A DNA stretch of 64,000 nt, taken from positions 930,001 through 994,000 of the forward strand of contig NC_014121.1 of the NCBI RefSeq assembly GCF_000025565.1, written 5' to 3'. Under the pieces are notes generated by a model that ran no database searches, was not told the DNA's origin, and saw only the letters and a list, made by a program, of their open reading frames with translations. The stretch comes from Enterobacter cloacae subsp. cloacae ATCC 13047. Its GTDB lineage: Bacteria > Pseudomonadota > Gammaproteobacteria > Enterobacterales > Enterobacteriaceae. Position 1 is the stretch's first letter. Every line of letters begins with the position of its first letter. Position numbers and translations under genes: made by a program. Of this stretch, positions 26,440 through 35,757 are shown piece after piece.

Positions 26440-28869
26440 GTGTCCTCATTGCCGGTCGCCGTCGTCCTTCCTGAACTGCTCGCTGCCTTGCAGGATGCCC
26501 CGCAGGTTTTACTTAACGCCCCTACGGGTGCCGGTAAATCCACCTGGCTACCGCTGCACATTCTCAACGCAGGCATTATCAGCGGGAAGATTATCCTGCT
26601 GGAGCCGCGCAGGCTGGCTGCGCGCAACGTGGCGCAGCGCCTGGCGGAACTGCTGAATGAAAAACCGGGCGAGACGGTAGGCTACCGTATGCGCGCCGAA
26701 ACCTGCGTCGGCCCGTCCACGCGGCTTGAAGTGGTGACCGAAGGGATCCTCACCCGTATGCTGCAAAACGATCCGGAACTGTCCGGCATCGGGCTGGTGA
26801 TTCTGGATGAGTTCCACGAGCGCAGCCTGCAGGCGGATCTGGCGCTGGCGCTGTTGCTGGACGTCCAGCAGGGGTTACGGGACGATCTCCGACTACTCAT
26901 CATGTCGGCCACGCTGGATAACGAGCGGCTACAGCAGACGTTACCGGATGCGCCGGTCATCACCTCCGAAGGGCGCGCGTTTCCGGTTGAGCGCCGCTAT
27001 CAGCCGCTTCCTGCCCATCAGCGTTTCGATGAAGCGGTGGCGATCGCCACGGCTGATTTGCTTCGTCAGGAATCCGGTTCGCTGCTGCTGTTTTTGCCGG
27101 GCGTTGGTGAAATCCAGCGGGTGCAGGAGCAGCTTGCCGCCCGCGTGGGCAGCGACGTATTGCTTTGCCCGCTCTACGGCGCACTGTCGTTGAGTGACCA
27201 GCGCAAGGCGATACTTCCCGCGCCGACGGGGCAGCGTAAAGTGGTACTGGCCACCAATATTGCCGAAACCAGTCTGACCATTGAAGGCATTCGCCTGGTG
27301 GTGGACAGCGCCCAGGAGAGGGTAGCCAGTTTTGACCCGCGCACCGGGCTGACAAAGCTGCTGACGCAACGCATCAGCCAGGCGTCGATGGTTCAGCGAG
27401 CTGGCCGTGCCGGGCGTCTTGAGCCGGGCATCTGTTTACATCTCATCAGCGCAGAACAGGCCGAACGCGCGGCTGTGCAGAGCACGCCGGAAATTTTACA
27501 AAGCGATCTTTCGGGGCTGATCATGGAACTGTTGCAGTGGGGTTGCCCCGATCCCGCGCAGTTAACCTGGCTCAATGCGCCTCCCGCGGTAAACCTGGCG
27601 GCGGCGCGCGCGTTGCTGACCCAGCTAGGGGCGCTGGACGGCGAAAGGCTATCATCACGTGGGCAGAAAATGGCCGCGCTGGGTAACGATCCCCGGCTGG
27701 CGGGAATGCTGGTGGCCGCGCAGGGGGATGATGAAATTGCTACCGCGGCGAAACTGGCGGCTATCCTTGAGGAGCCGCCTCGTGGTGCAAATTGCGATCT
27801 GGCGCAGGCCTTTTCACGTAATCAGGGGAACTGGCAGCAGCGAGCGCAGCAGCTCTGTAAACGGCTTAACAGCCGTGGTGGTACGCCGGACGCTGACAGC
27901 ATTGCGCCTCTCCTGGCGCAGGCATTTGCCGACAGGATTGCGCGTCGTCGCGGGCTGGATGGACGCTACCAGCTGGCAAACGGCATGGGGGCTATGCTGG
28001 ACAGCGATGACGCCCTGACGCGCCATGAATGGCTGATTGCGCCGCTCTTATTGCAGGGTAGCCACTCGCCCGATGCCCGAATTTTGCAGGCCGTGGCTGT
28101 GGATATCGATGCCCTCACGCGCGCTTGTCCGCAGTTGCTTCAGCAGTCCGACATCGTCGAGTGGGATGATGCGCAGGGCACCCTGAAGGCATTTCGTCGT
28201 AGCCAGATAGGTAAACTGACCCTGGGGACGAAGCCGCTGGCAAAGCCATCGGAAGAGGAGTTGCACCAGGCAATGCTGAACGGTATTCGTGAAAAAGGTT
28301 TAGGTGTTCTGAACTGGACCCCGGAGGCCGAGCAGTACCGTATTCGTCTGCACTGCGCCGCGCGCTGGTTGCCCGAGTATGCCTGGCCGGCGGTGGATGA
28401 TGACACGTTACTTGCGTCGCTGGAAAGCTGGCTTCTGCCGCAAATGAGCGGTGTACACTCGCTGCGGGCGTTAAAAGCGCTTGATGTTAAGGTCGCGTTA
28501 CAGAATTTACTCGACTGGTCGTTACGTCAACGTCTGGATAGTGAACTGCCAGGGCATTACACTGTGCCGACCGGCAGCCGGATTGCCATTCGTTATCACG
28601 AGGATAATCCACCGGCGCTGGCGGTACGGATGCAGGAGATGTTTGGCGAGGCGACCACGCCATCCATTGCCGAAGGGCGCGTGCCCGTGGTGCTTGAGCT
28701 GTTGTCACCTGCGCATCGCCCGCTGCAGATTACCCGCGATCTGGGCGCATTCTGGGCGGGGAGCTACCGTGAAGTGCAAAAAGAGATGAAAGGGCGTTAT
28801 CCCAAACATGTCTGGCCGGACGATCCGGCGAATACGGCACCGACACGGCGGACGAAGAAATATTCGTAA
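26440..28869 (+). CDS. hrpB: ATP-dependent RNA helicase HrpB
   Basis: A DEAH-type helicase of 809 residues when begun at GTG (26440), the E. coli length. TCTGGAG lies 6 nt upstream; an in-frame ATG 15 codons earlier lacks this. Motif I APTGAGKST at 27-35, motif II DEFH, motif III SAT, and motif VI QRAGRAGR are visible, then the helicase-associated domains and a C-terminal HrpB domain ending in a basic tail. Its cellular role in E. coli is unclear. Divergent from thpR and followed by a 3'-end repeat and mrcB. Confidence 0.96.
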   Translation: MSSLPVAVVLPELLAALQDAPQVLLNAPTGAGKSTWLPLHILNAGIISGKIILLEPRRLAARNVAQRLAELLNEKPGETVGYRMRAETCVGPSTRLEVVTEGILTRMLQNDPELSGIGLVILDEFHERSLQADLALALLLDVQQGLRDDLRLLIMSATLDNERLQQTLPDAPVITSEGRAFPVERRYQPLPAHQRFDEAVAIATADLLRQESGSLLLFLPGVGEIQRVQEQLAARVGSDVLLCPLYGALSLSDQRKAILPAPTGQRKVVLATNIAETSLTIEGIRLVVDSAQERVASFDPRTGLTKLLTQRISQASMVQRAGRAGRLEPGICLHLISAEQAERAAVQSTPEILQSDLSGLIMELLQWGCPDPAQLTWLNAPPAVNLAAARALLTQLGALDGERLSSRGQKMAALGNDPRLAGMLVAAQGDDEIATAAKLAAILEEPPRGANCDLAQAFSRNQGNWQQRAQQLCKRLNSRGGTPDADSIAPLLAQAFADRIARRRGLDGRYQLANGMGAMLDSDDALTRHEWLIAPLLLQGSHSPDARILQAVAVDIDALTRACPQLLQQSDIVEWDDAQGTLKAFRRSQIGKLTLGTKPLAKPSEEELHQAMLNGIREKGLGVLNWTPEAEQYRIRLHCAARWLPEYAWPAVDDDTLLASLESWLLPQMSGVHSLRALKALDVKVALQNLLDWSLRQRLDSELPGHYTVPTGSRIAIRYHEDNPPALAVRMQEMFGEATTPSIAEGRVPVVLELLSPAHRPLQITRDLGAFWAGSYREVQKEMKGRYPKHVWPDDPANTAPTRRTKKYS

Positions 28870-28875
28870 AGGGGA

Positions 28876-28922
28876 GTGCGGCCTGATGCCCTCACCCCGA
28901 CCCTCTCCCACAGGGAGAGGGA
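28876..28922 (+). repeat. 3'-end stem-loop repeat, copy C
   Basis: Starts 6 bp after the hrpB stop. GTGCGGCCTGATGCCCTCA is followed by CCCTCTCCC (28901-28909) paired with GGGAGAGGG (28913-28921). It lies between two co-directional genes, hrpB and mrcB. Confidence 0.85.
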
Positions 28923-29012
28923 GAAAAGCAATTTTGAGAGATTTCTTCTTTCACAGGTCAGTGGAAGAAATGAGAATCGGGCCTTTGCGCCTGAACGTTG
29001 CGGAGAAAAAGC

Positions 29013-31538
29013 ATGGCGGGGAATGACCGCGAGCCAATTGGGCGTAAGGGAAAACCAACGCGTCCGGCCAAAGAAAAGGTGAGCCGTCGTCGCCTCAGAG
29101 ATGAGGATTATGACGATGACTATGAAGACGATTATGAGGATGAAGAACCGATGCCGCGTAAAGGAAAAGGCAAAGGGCGTAAGCCTCGGGGTAAACGCGG
29201 CTGGTTCTGGCTGCTGCTGAAGCTGTTCATTGTTTTTGTTGTACTGATGGCGATCTACGGCGTTTATCTGGATCAGAAGATCCGCAGCCGTATCGACGGA
29301 AAAGTCTGGCAATTGCCGGCGGCAGTGTATGGCCGCATGGTGAACCTTGAGCCTGACATGTCGATCAGTAAGAACGAGATGGTGAAACTGCTGGAGGCCA
29401 CCCAGTATCGTCAGGTGTCGAAAATGACGCGTCCTGGCGAATTTACCGTGCAGGCGAAAAGCATTGAGATGATCCGTCGTCCGTTCGATTTCCCGGACAG
29501 CAAAGAGGGGCAGGTGCGTGCGCGTCTGACCTTTGACGGCGATCGTCTGGAAACCATCGAGAACATGGATAACAACCGCCAGTTCGGTTTCTTCCGTCTC
29601 GATCCGCGTCTTATCACCATGCTCTCTTCGGCGAACGGTGAACAGCGTCTGTTCGTCGCCCGTAACGGTTTCCCGGACCTGCTGGTGGACACGCTGCTGG
29701 CAACCGAAGACCGTCACTTCTACGAGCACGATGGTATCAGCCTCTACTCCATTGGTCGTGCGGTGCTGGCCAACCTGACGGCGGGCCGTACGGTACAGGG
29801 GGCAAGTACGCTTACCCAGCAGCTGGTGAAGAACCTTTTCCTCTCCAGCGAGCGCTCTTACTGGCGTAAAGCCAACGAAGCGTACATGGCCGTGCTGATG
29901 GATGCGCGTTACAGCAAGGATCGTATCCTTGAGCTGTATATGAACGAGGTCTATCTCGGTCAGAGCGGTGATAACGAAATCCGCGGTTTCCCGCTGGCGA
30001 GCCTGTACTACTTTGGCCGTCCGGTGGAAGAGCTGAGCCTGGACCAGCAGGCGCTGCTGGTGGGTATGGTGAAAGGGGCGTCCATCTATAACCCGTGGCG
30101 TAACCCGAAACTGGCGCTGGAGCGTCGTAACCTGGTGCTGCGTCTGCTGCAACAACAGCAGGTGATTGACCAGGAGCTGTACGACATGCTGAGCGCACGT
30201 CCGCTTGGCGTCCAGCCGCGCGGCGGTGTGATTTCGCCTCAGCCTGCGTTTATGCAGCTGGTGCGTCAGGAGCTGCAGAGCAAGCTCGGTGATAAAGTGA
30301 AAGATCTCTCCGGCGTGAAGATCTTTACCACCTTTGACTCCGTGGCGCAGGATGCGGCAGAAAAAGCGGCCGTTGAGGGCATTCCGGCGCTGAAGAAACA
30401 GCGTAAGCTGAGCGATCTGGAAACCGCGATGGTGGTGGTTGACCGTAACACGGGTGAAGTCCGTGCGATGGTGGGCGGGGCTGAGCCGCAGTTTGCAGGT
30501 TACAACCGTGCTATGCAGGCGCGTCGTTCGATCGGTTCACTGGCGAAGCCAGCAACCTATCTCACTGCCCTGAGCCAGCCAAATCTGTATCGCCTGAATA
30601 CCTGGATTGCCGACGCGCCGATCTCCCTGCGTCAGCCTAACGGCCAGGTCTGGTCACCGCAGAACGATGATAAACAGTTCAGCGGCCAGGTAATGCTGGT
30701 GGATGCGTTGACCCGCTCCATGAACGTGCCGACGGTAAACCTTGGGATGGCACTGGGTCTGCCTGCGATAGTTGATACCTGGCAGAAGCTGGGCGTCGCT
30801 AAAGATCAGCTGCACCCTGTGCCAGCCATGATCCTGGGGGCGTTAAACCTAACGCCAATCGAAGTGGCACAGGCGTTCCAGACCATTGCCAGCGGTGGTA
30901 ACCGTGCACCGCTGTCAGCCCTGCGCTCGGTGATTGCCGAAGATGGCTCCGTGCTGTATCAGAGCTTCCCGCAGGCGGAACGCGCCGTTCCGGCGCAGGC
31001 AGCCTACATGACGCTGTGGACGATGCAGCAGGTTGTGCAGCGTGGTACCGGCCGTCAGCTGGGGGCGAAGTATCCGGGCCTGCATCTGGCGGGCAAAACC
31101 GGGACGACCAACAACAACGTCGATACCTGGTTTGCCGGTATCGATGGTCGTGAAGTGGTGATCACCTGGGTGGGCCGCGACAACAACCAGCCAACCAAAC
31201 TGTATGGTGCGAGCGGGGCGATGTCGATTTACCAGCGTTATCTGGCGAATCAGTCTCCGGTGCCGCTAAACCTGGTTGCGCCGGAGGATATCGTGGATAT
31301 GGGCGTGGACAGTTCCGGAAACTTTGTCTGTGGCGGCGGTATGCGTACCTTGCCTGTCTGGACAACGAACCCGGATTCCCTGTGCCAGCAGAGTCAGCCA
31401 GAGCAGCCGACGGGCAACCCGTTCGACCAGTCTTCTCAGCCTCAGCAGCCGCAGCAACAACAGCCGCAGCAGCAGAACGAGAAGAAAGACAGCGACGGTG
31501 TCGCGGGCTGGATTAGAGATATGTTCGGCGGTAACTAA
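29013..31538 (+). CDS. mrcB: Penicillin-binding protein 1B
   Basis: A bifunctional inner-membrane peptidoglycan synthase of 841 residues. A cytoplasmic Lys/Arg- and Asp/Glu-rich tail (1-65) precedes one transmembrane segment ([20 protein letters not shown]), the UB2H domain that binds LpoB, a GT51 glycosyltransferase (catalytic Glu in [21 protein letters not shown]), and a transpeptidase with SLAK, SMN and KTGTT motifs. The C-terminus is Gln/Pro-rich. Start at 29013 has GGAG 8 nt upstream. Met47 in [10 protein letters not shown] matches the internal start that gives the shorter gamma form in E. coli. Confidence 0.97.
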   Translation: MAGNDREPIGRKGKPTRPAKEKVSRRRLRDEDYDDDYEDDYEDEEPMPRKGKGKGRKPRGKRGWFWLLLKLFIVFVVLMAIYGVYLDQKIRSRIDGKVWQLPAAVYGRMVNLEPDMSISKNEMVKLLEATQYRQVSKMTRPGEFTVQAKSIEMIRRPFDFPDSKEGQVRARLTFDGDRLETIENMDNNRQFGFFRLDPRLITMLSSANGEQRLFVARNGFPDLLVDTLLATEDRHFYEHDGISLYSIGRAVLANLTAGRTVQGASTLTQQLVKNLFLSSERSYWRKANEAYMAVLMDARYSKDRILELYMNEVYLGQSGDNEIRGFPLASLYYFGRPVEELSLDQQALLVGMVKGASIYNPWRNPKLALERRNLVLRLLQQQQVIDQELYDMLSARPLGVQPRGGVISPQPAFMQLVRQELQSKLGDKVKDLSGVKIFTTFDSVAQDAAEKAAVEGIPALKKQRKLSDLETAMVVVDRNTGEVRAMVGGAEPQFAGYNRAMQARRSIGSLAKPATYLTALSQPNLYRLNTWIADAPISLRQPNGQVWSPQNDDKQFSGQVMLVDALTRSMNVPTVNLGMALGLPAIVDTWQKLGVAKDQLHPVPAMILGALNLTPIEVAQAFQTIASGGNRAPLSALRSVIAEDGSVLYQSFPQAERAVPAQAAYMTLWTMQQVVQRGTGRQLGAKYPGLHLAGKTGTTNNNVDTWFAGIDGREVVITWVGRDNNQPTKLYGASGAMSIYQRYLANQSPVPLNLVAPEDIVDMGVDSSGNFVCGGGMRTLPVWTTNPDSLCQQSQPEQPTGNPFDQSSQPQQPQQQQPQQQNEKKDSDGVAGWIRDMFGGN

Positions 31539-31548
31539 CCGTTCAAGG

Positions 31549-31573
31549 TCCCCCCGAAAGGGGGGATTTTTTT
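31549..31573 (+). terminator. Terminator after mrcB
   Basis: A perfect CCCCCC (31550-31555), GAAA tetraloop, GGGGGG (31560-31565), then A and seven T. Strong intrinsic terminator 11 bp after the stop. Confidence 0.95.
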
Positions 31574-31677
31574 ACCCGTTTTCCCCATTTTATTAACCCT
31601 CGTTTTAATTCTGATTAACCCTTCGTTTTCTCCTGGTTATTTCTTAAACCCTTAATTCTCGTAGGGCCGCTTCCTGC

Positions 31678-31734
31678 TTGCTATGCAGCCAACGTTTCGC
31701 CTATTATGCTGCGGTCATAATAATAATTCTCGTT
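31678..31734 (+). promoter_or_regulatory. Predicted fhuA promoter and Fur box
   Basis: TTGCTA (31678-31683) and TATTAT (31702-31707) are 18 bp apart. Just downstream, 31716-31734 matches the 19-bp Fur consensus at 12 positions by eye, with two adjacent ATAAT units. Fur repression of fhuA under iron-replete conditions is established in E. coli; the exact site here is inferred. Confidence 0.5.
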
Positions 31735-31769
31735 TACGTTATCATTCACTTTTCTATCAGAGATACACC

Positions 31770-34019
31770 ATGGCGCTTTCCAATACTGCTCAGCCAATTA
31801 ACACGTCGCTGCGTAAAATCGCAGTTGTCGTAGCCACAGCGGTTGCCGGCATGTCTGCTTATACCCATGCTGCCGAAACCCCGAAAAAAGAAGAAACCAT
31901 CACTGTCACTGCCGCTCCGGCTGCACAGGAAAGTGCCTGGGGGCCAGCTGCTACCATCGCAGCAAGACAATCCGCGACCGGGACCAAAACGGACACCCCC
32001 ATTCAAAAGGTACCGCAATCTATTTCAGTGGTAACAGCCGAAGAGATGGCACTGCATCAACCGCGCTCGGTTAAAGAAGCATTGAGTTACACCCCTGGCG
32101 TTGCGGTAGGCACCCGTGGTGCATCAAACACCTATGACTACTTGATTATTCGCGGTTTTGCGGCCGATGGTCAGTCTCAAAATAACTACCTCGATGGCAT
32201 GAAAATGCAGGGGAACTTCTATAACGACGCCGTTATTGATCCTTATATGCTGGAGCGCGCCGAGATCATGCGCGGTCCGGTTTCCGTTCTGTACGGCAAA
32301 AGCAGCCCTGGCGGTTTGCTGAACATGGTCAGTAAGCGCCCAACAACCGATCCCCTGAAAGAGATCCAGTTCAAAGTGGGCACGGATAGCCTGTTCCAGA
32401 CCGGGTTTGACTTTAGCGATGCGATTGATGACGACGGTGTTTATTCTTATCGCTTAACGGGGGTTGCGCGTTCAAATAACGCTCAGCAGGAGCGTGCGAA
32501 AGAGCAGCGTTATGCTATCGCGCCATCTTTCTCATGGCGTCCGGATGATAAAACCACATTTACCTTCCTCTCTTATTTCCAGAACGAGCCTGAAACGGGT
32601 TACTACGGCTGGTTGCCAAAAGAGGGGACAGTGGAGCCACTGCCAAACGGTGAGCGTTTGCCGACTAACTTCAATGAAGGGGCGAAGAATAATACCTATT
32701 CCCGGAACCAGAAAATGGTGGGGTATAGCTTCGACCACGAATTTAACGATACCTTCACCGTGCGTCAGAATCTGCGCTTTGCCGAGAACAAAACTTCGCA
32801 AAACAGCGTTTACGGCTATGGCGTCTGCACCGATCCGGCAAATGCTGGCAACAAACAGTGTGCGGCGCTTGCGCCTGCTGATAAAGGCCATTATCTGGCG
32901 CGTAAATATGTTGTCGATAATGAGAAATTGCAGAACTTCACCGTTGATACCCAGTTGCAAAGCAAATTCTCTACCGGCGAGGTGGACCACATACTGCTGA
33001 CTGGCGTTGACTTCATGCGTATGCGGAATGACATCAATTCCTGGTTTGGTTATGACGATTCTGTTCCGCTGCTGGATCTCTATAATCCTGTGAACAGCGA
33101 TTTTGATTTCGGTTCAAAAGATCCGGCTAATTCAGGTCCTTATCAAATCCTTAATCGCCAGAAACAGACGGGTCTGTATGTTCAGGATCAGGCGCAGTGG
33201 GATAAAGTGCTGGTAACCTTGGGCGGTCGTTATGACTGGGCCGATCAGGAGTCCTATAACCGTGTGACCAATACCACCTCCAAACGTGATGATACCCAGT
33301 TCACCTGGCGTGGCGGTGTTAACTACCTGTTTGATAACGGTGTAACTCCTTACTTTAGCTACAGCGAATCGTTTGAACCGGCTTCGCAGACTGATGCACA
33401 GGGTAAACTGTTCTCGCCATCTAAAGGCAAGCAATACGAAGCGGGCGTGAAATACGTTCCGAGCGATCGTCCGATCGTTGTCACCGGTGCGTTGTACCAG
33501 CTGACCAAAACTAACAACCTGATGGCGGACCCGGCGGGTTCTTTCTTCTCGGTTGAAGGTGGTGAAATCCGTGCCCGTGGCGTAGAGCTGGAAGCGAAAG
33601 CAGCCCTCTCTGCGAGCGTTAACGTTGTTGGCTCCTATACCTACACCGATGCGGAATACACGACAGATACTAACTACAAAGGCAACACACCAGCCCAGGT
33701 GCCGAAACACATGGCATCTGTATGGGGTGATTACACAATGTATGATGGTCCGCTGTCTGGTCTGACGCTGGGCACCGGCGTGCGTTATACGGGCTCAAGC
33801 TATGGTGATCCGGCTAACTCCTTCAAAGTGGGCAGCTACACCGTCGTTGATGCGCTGGTCAGGTACGATCTGGCACGCGTTGGCATGGCGGGGTCAAACG
33901 TGGCGCTGCATGTGAACAATCTGTTCGATCGTGAGTACGTTGCCAGCTGCTTTAACACCTACGGTTGCTTCTGGGGTGCTGAGCGTCAGGTTGTGGCTAC
34001 CGCGACCTTCCGCTTCTAA
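31770..34019 (+). CDS. fhuA: TonB-dependent ferrichrome receptor FhuA
   Basis: The outer-membrane receptor for ferrichrome and, in E. coli, phages T1, T5 and phi80, colicin M and albomycin. The 749-residue precursor has a signal peptide ending AYTHA, a TonB box (EETITVTA), a plug domain (IQKVPQSISVV, RGASNTYDYLIIRGF, GPVSVLYGKSSPGGLLNMVSKRP) and a 22-strand barrel ending in the aromatic ATFRF. The Cys pairs of E. coli FhuA are kept (VCTDPAN..QCAAL; SCFNTYGCF). The start at 31770 gives the known signal peptide; the frame is open upstream but without matching sequence. First gene of fhuACDB. Confidence 0.97.
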   Translation: MALSNTAQPINTSLRKIAVVVATAVAGMSAYTHAAETPKKEETITVTAAPAAQESAWGPAATIAARQSATGTKTDTPIQKVPQSISVVTAEEMALHQPRSVKEALSYTPGVAVGTRGASNTYDYLIIRGFAADGQSQNNYLDGMKMQGNFYNDAVIDPYMLERAEIMRGPVSVLYGKSSPGGLLNMVSKRPTTDPLKEIQFKVGTDSLFQTGFDFSDAIDDDGVYSYRLTGVARSNNAQQERAKEQRYAIAPSFSWRPDDKTTFTFLSYFQNEPETGYYGWLPKEGTVEPLPNGERLPTNFNEGAKNNTYSRNQKMVGYSFDHEFNDTFTVRQNLRFAENKTSQNSVYGYGVCTDPANAGNKQCAALAPADKGHYLARKYVVDNEKLQNFTVDTQLQSKFSTGEVDHILLTGVDFMRMRNDINSWFGYDDSVPLLDLYNPVNSDFDFGSKDPANSGPYQILNRQKQTGLYVQDQAQWDKVLVTLGGRYDWADQESYNRVTNTTSKRDDTQFTWRGGVNYLFDNGVTPYFSYSESFEPASQTDAQGKLFSPSKGKQYEAGVKYVPSDRPIVVTGALYQLTKTNNLMADPAGSFFSVEGGEIRARGVELEAKAALSASVNVVGSYTYTDAEYTTDTNYKGNTPAQVPKHMASVWGDYTMYDGPLSGLTLGTGVRYTGSSYGDPANSFKVGSYTVVDALVRYDLARVGMAGSNVALHVNNLFDREYVASCFNTYGCFWGAERQVVATATFRF

Positions 34020-34028
34020 TCTCTCTTC

Positions 34029-34053
34029 GGGCACGGTTCGCCGTGCCCTTTTT
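34029..34053 (+). terminator. Attenuator between fhuA and fhuC
   Basis: GGGCACGG (34029-34036), TTCG loop, CCGTGCCC (34041-34048), then five T. A strong hairpin between the receptor and transporter genes would reduce fhuCDB relative to fhuA. No separate promoter is evident in the short gap to fhuC. Confidence 0.85.
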
Positions 34054-34069
34054 ATTTAAGTTGGCTGAT

Positions 34070-34867
34070 ATGCAGGATAATAAAACGCAATCCGATACCA
34101 CCTTTACGCTCAATCAACTCTCCTTTCGTGTTCCCGGGCGCACCTTGCTGCATCCGCTCTCGTTGACGTTCCCCGCAGGTAAAGTTACCGGCCTGATTGG
34201 TCACAATGGTTCCGGTAAATCGACGTTACTTAAAATGCTGGGCCGTCATCAGCCGCCTTCTGAAGGGGATATTTTGCTGGACGAACAGCCTCTGGAGAGC
34301 TGGAGCAGTAAAGCCTTTGCGCGCAAAGTCGCCTATCTGCCGCAGCAATTGCCTCAGGCAGAAGGGATGACGGTGCGTGAGCTGGTGGCGATCGGGCGTT
34401 ATCCGTGGCATGGCGCACTCGGGCGCTTCGGTGTCGCCGACAGAGAGAAAGTGGAAGAAGCGATTGCGCTGGTGGGATTAAAGCCGCTGGCGCACCGTCT
34501 GGTCGACAGCCTTTCCGGGGGCGAACGTCAGCGCGCGTGGATTGCGATGCTGGTCGCGCAGGACAGCCGCTGCCTGCTGCTCGACGAACCCACTTCCGCA
34601 CTGGATATCGCTCATCAGGTTGATGTTCTCGCGCTGGTTCATCGCCTGAGCCAGCAGCGTGGCCTGACGGTTATTGCGGTGCTGCACGATATCAACATGG
34701 CGGCGCGCTACTGTGATTATCTTGTCGCCCTTCGCGGCGGGGAGATGATTGCCGAGGGTTCGCCGTCTGAACTGATGCGGAGCGAAACGCTGGAACACAT
34801 CTACGGTATTCCTATGGGGATCCTGCCTCATCCTGGCGGGGCTGCTCCGGTGAGCTTTGTTTACTGA
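34070..34867 (+). CDS. fhuC: Fe3+-hydroxamate ABC transporter ATPase
   Basis: Powers ferric hydroxamate import across the inner membrane with FhuB and FhuD. The 265-residue protein has Walker A GHNGSGKST, Q-loop YLPQQLP, signature LSGGERQR, Walker B CLLLDEPTSALD and switch His in VLHDINMA. The start at 34070 matches E. coli; the in-frame Met nine codons earlier overlaps the fhuA terminator. The stop shares one base with the fhuD start (TGATG). Confidence 0.97.
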   Translation: MQDNKTQSDTTFTLNQLSFRVPGRTLLHPLSLTFPAGKVTGLIGHNGSGKSTLLKMLGRHQPPSEGDILLDEQPLESWSSKAFARKVAYLPQQLPQAEGMTVRELVAIGRYPWHGALGRFGVADREKVEEAIALVGLKPLAHRLVDSLSGGERQRAWIAMLVAQDSRCLLLDEPTSALDIAHQVDVLALVHRLSQQRGLTVIAVLHDINMAARYCDYLVALRGGEMIAEGSPSELMRSETLEHIYGIPMGILPHPGGAAPVSFVY

Positions 34868-35757
34868 TGCTGAATTCTACCTTGTTGAGCCGCCGTCGCC
34901 TGCTGACGGCCATGGCACTTTCACCGCTGCTGTTAAAGATGAACCTCGCGCGGGCTGCTGCCGTCGATCCACACCGTATTGTGGCGCTGGAGTGGCTGCC
35001 TGTTGAACTGATGATGGCGCTGGGCGTCACGCCGTATGGCGTGGCCGATATTCCCAACTACCGGCTGTGGGTGAACGAGCCGGCGCTACCCGATTCGGTC
35101 ATTGATATTGGTCTGCGTACGGAGCCTAATCTTGAGCTGCTGACGCAGATGAAGCCGTCATTTCTGTTCTGGTCCGCGGGTTATGGCCCGTCAGAAGAGA
35201 CAATGGCGCGTATTGCCCCTGGGCGGGGATTCTCCTTCAGTGACGGTAAAAAACCGCTGACGATGGCGAAAAACTCCATCAACGAGATGGCGCATTTCCT
35301 CAACCGTGAGGCGGAAGCCAAACAACATTTCGCAGAGTTTGATGCTCTGATTGACGCCCTGAAGCCGCGTTTTGCCCATCGCGGAGACCGCCCGCTGCTG
35401 ATGGTGACGCTGCTGGATGCGCGCCATATGCTGGTCTTCGGCAAAAACTGTCTGTTCCAGGAAGTGCTCGATAGCTTTGGCATTCCTAATGCCTGGGAAG
35501 GGGAGATGACCTTCTGGGGCAGCACCGCCGTCGGTATCGACCGTCTGGCGGCGTTCCGCGATGTGGATGTGCTGTGCTTCGATCACGGCAACGAGCGTGA
35601 AATGCAGGCGCTGATGGCGACACCGTTGTGGCAGGCGATGCCGTTCGTGCGTGAGCAACGCTTTACGCGTGCACCGGCGGTCTGGTTCTACGGCGCGACG
35701 CTGTCGGCCATGCACTTCGCCCGGGTGCTGGATAACGCGCTGGGGGGAAAAGCATGA
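34867..35757 (+). CDS. fhuD: Periplasmic Fe3+-hydroxamate-binding protein
   Basis: Carries ferric hydroxamates from FhuA to FhuB. The 296-residue precursor begins with a twin-arginine-type signal (LLSRRRLLTAMALSPLLL) ending near ARA; the E. coli protein has been reported as a Tat substrate. The mature part is a class III binding protein with IVALEWLPVE, GYGPSEETMARIAPG and AVWFYGATLSAMHF. It overlaps fhuC by 1 nt and fhuB by 4 nt, so the three are translated as a unit. Confidence 0.96.
   Translation: MLNSTLLSRRRLLTAMALSPLLLKMNLARAAAVDPHRIVALEWLPVELMMALGVTPYGVADIPNYRLWVNEPALPDSVIDIGLRTEPNLELLTQMKPSFLFWSAGYGPSEETMARIAPGRGFSFSDGKKPLTMAKNSINEMAHFLNREAEAKQHFAEFDALIDALKPRFAHRGDRPLLMVTLLDARHMLVFGKNCLFQEVLDSFGIPNAWEGEMTFWGSTAVGIDRLAAFRDVDVLCFDHGNEREMQALMATPLWQAMPFVREQRFTRAPAVWFYGATLSAMHFARVLDNALGGKA

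Noticed and set aside
28797..30155. A 452-codon minus-strand open frame over the start of mrcB.
   Set aside because: Antisense to conserved mrcB, with low-complexity His/Arg/Gln content and no recognisable domain.
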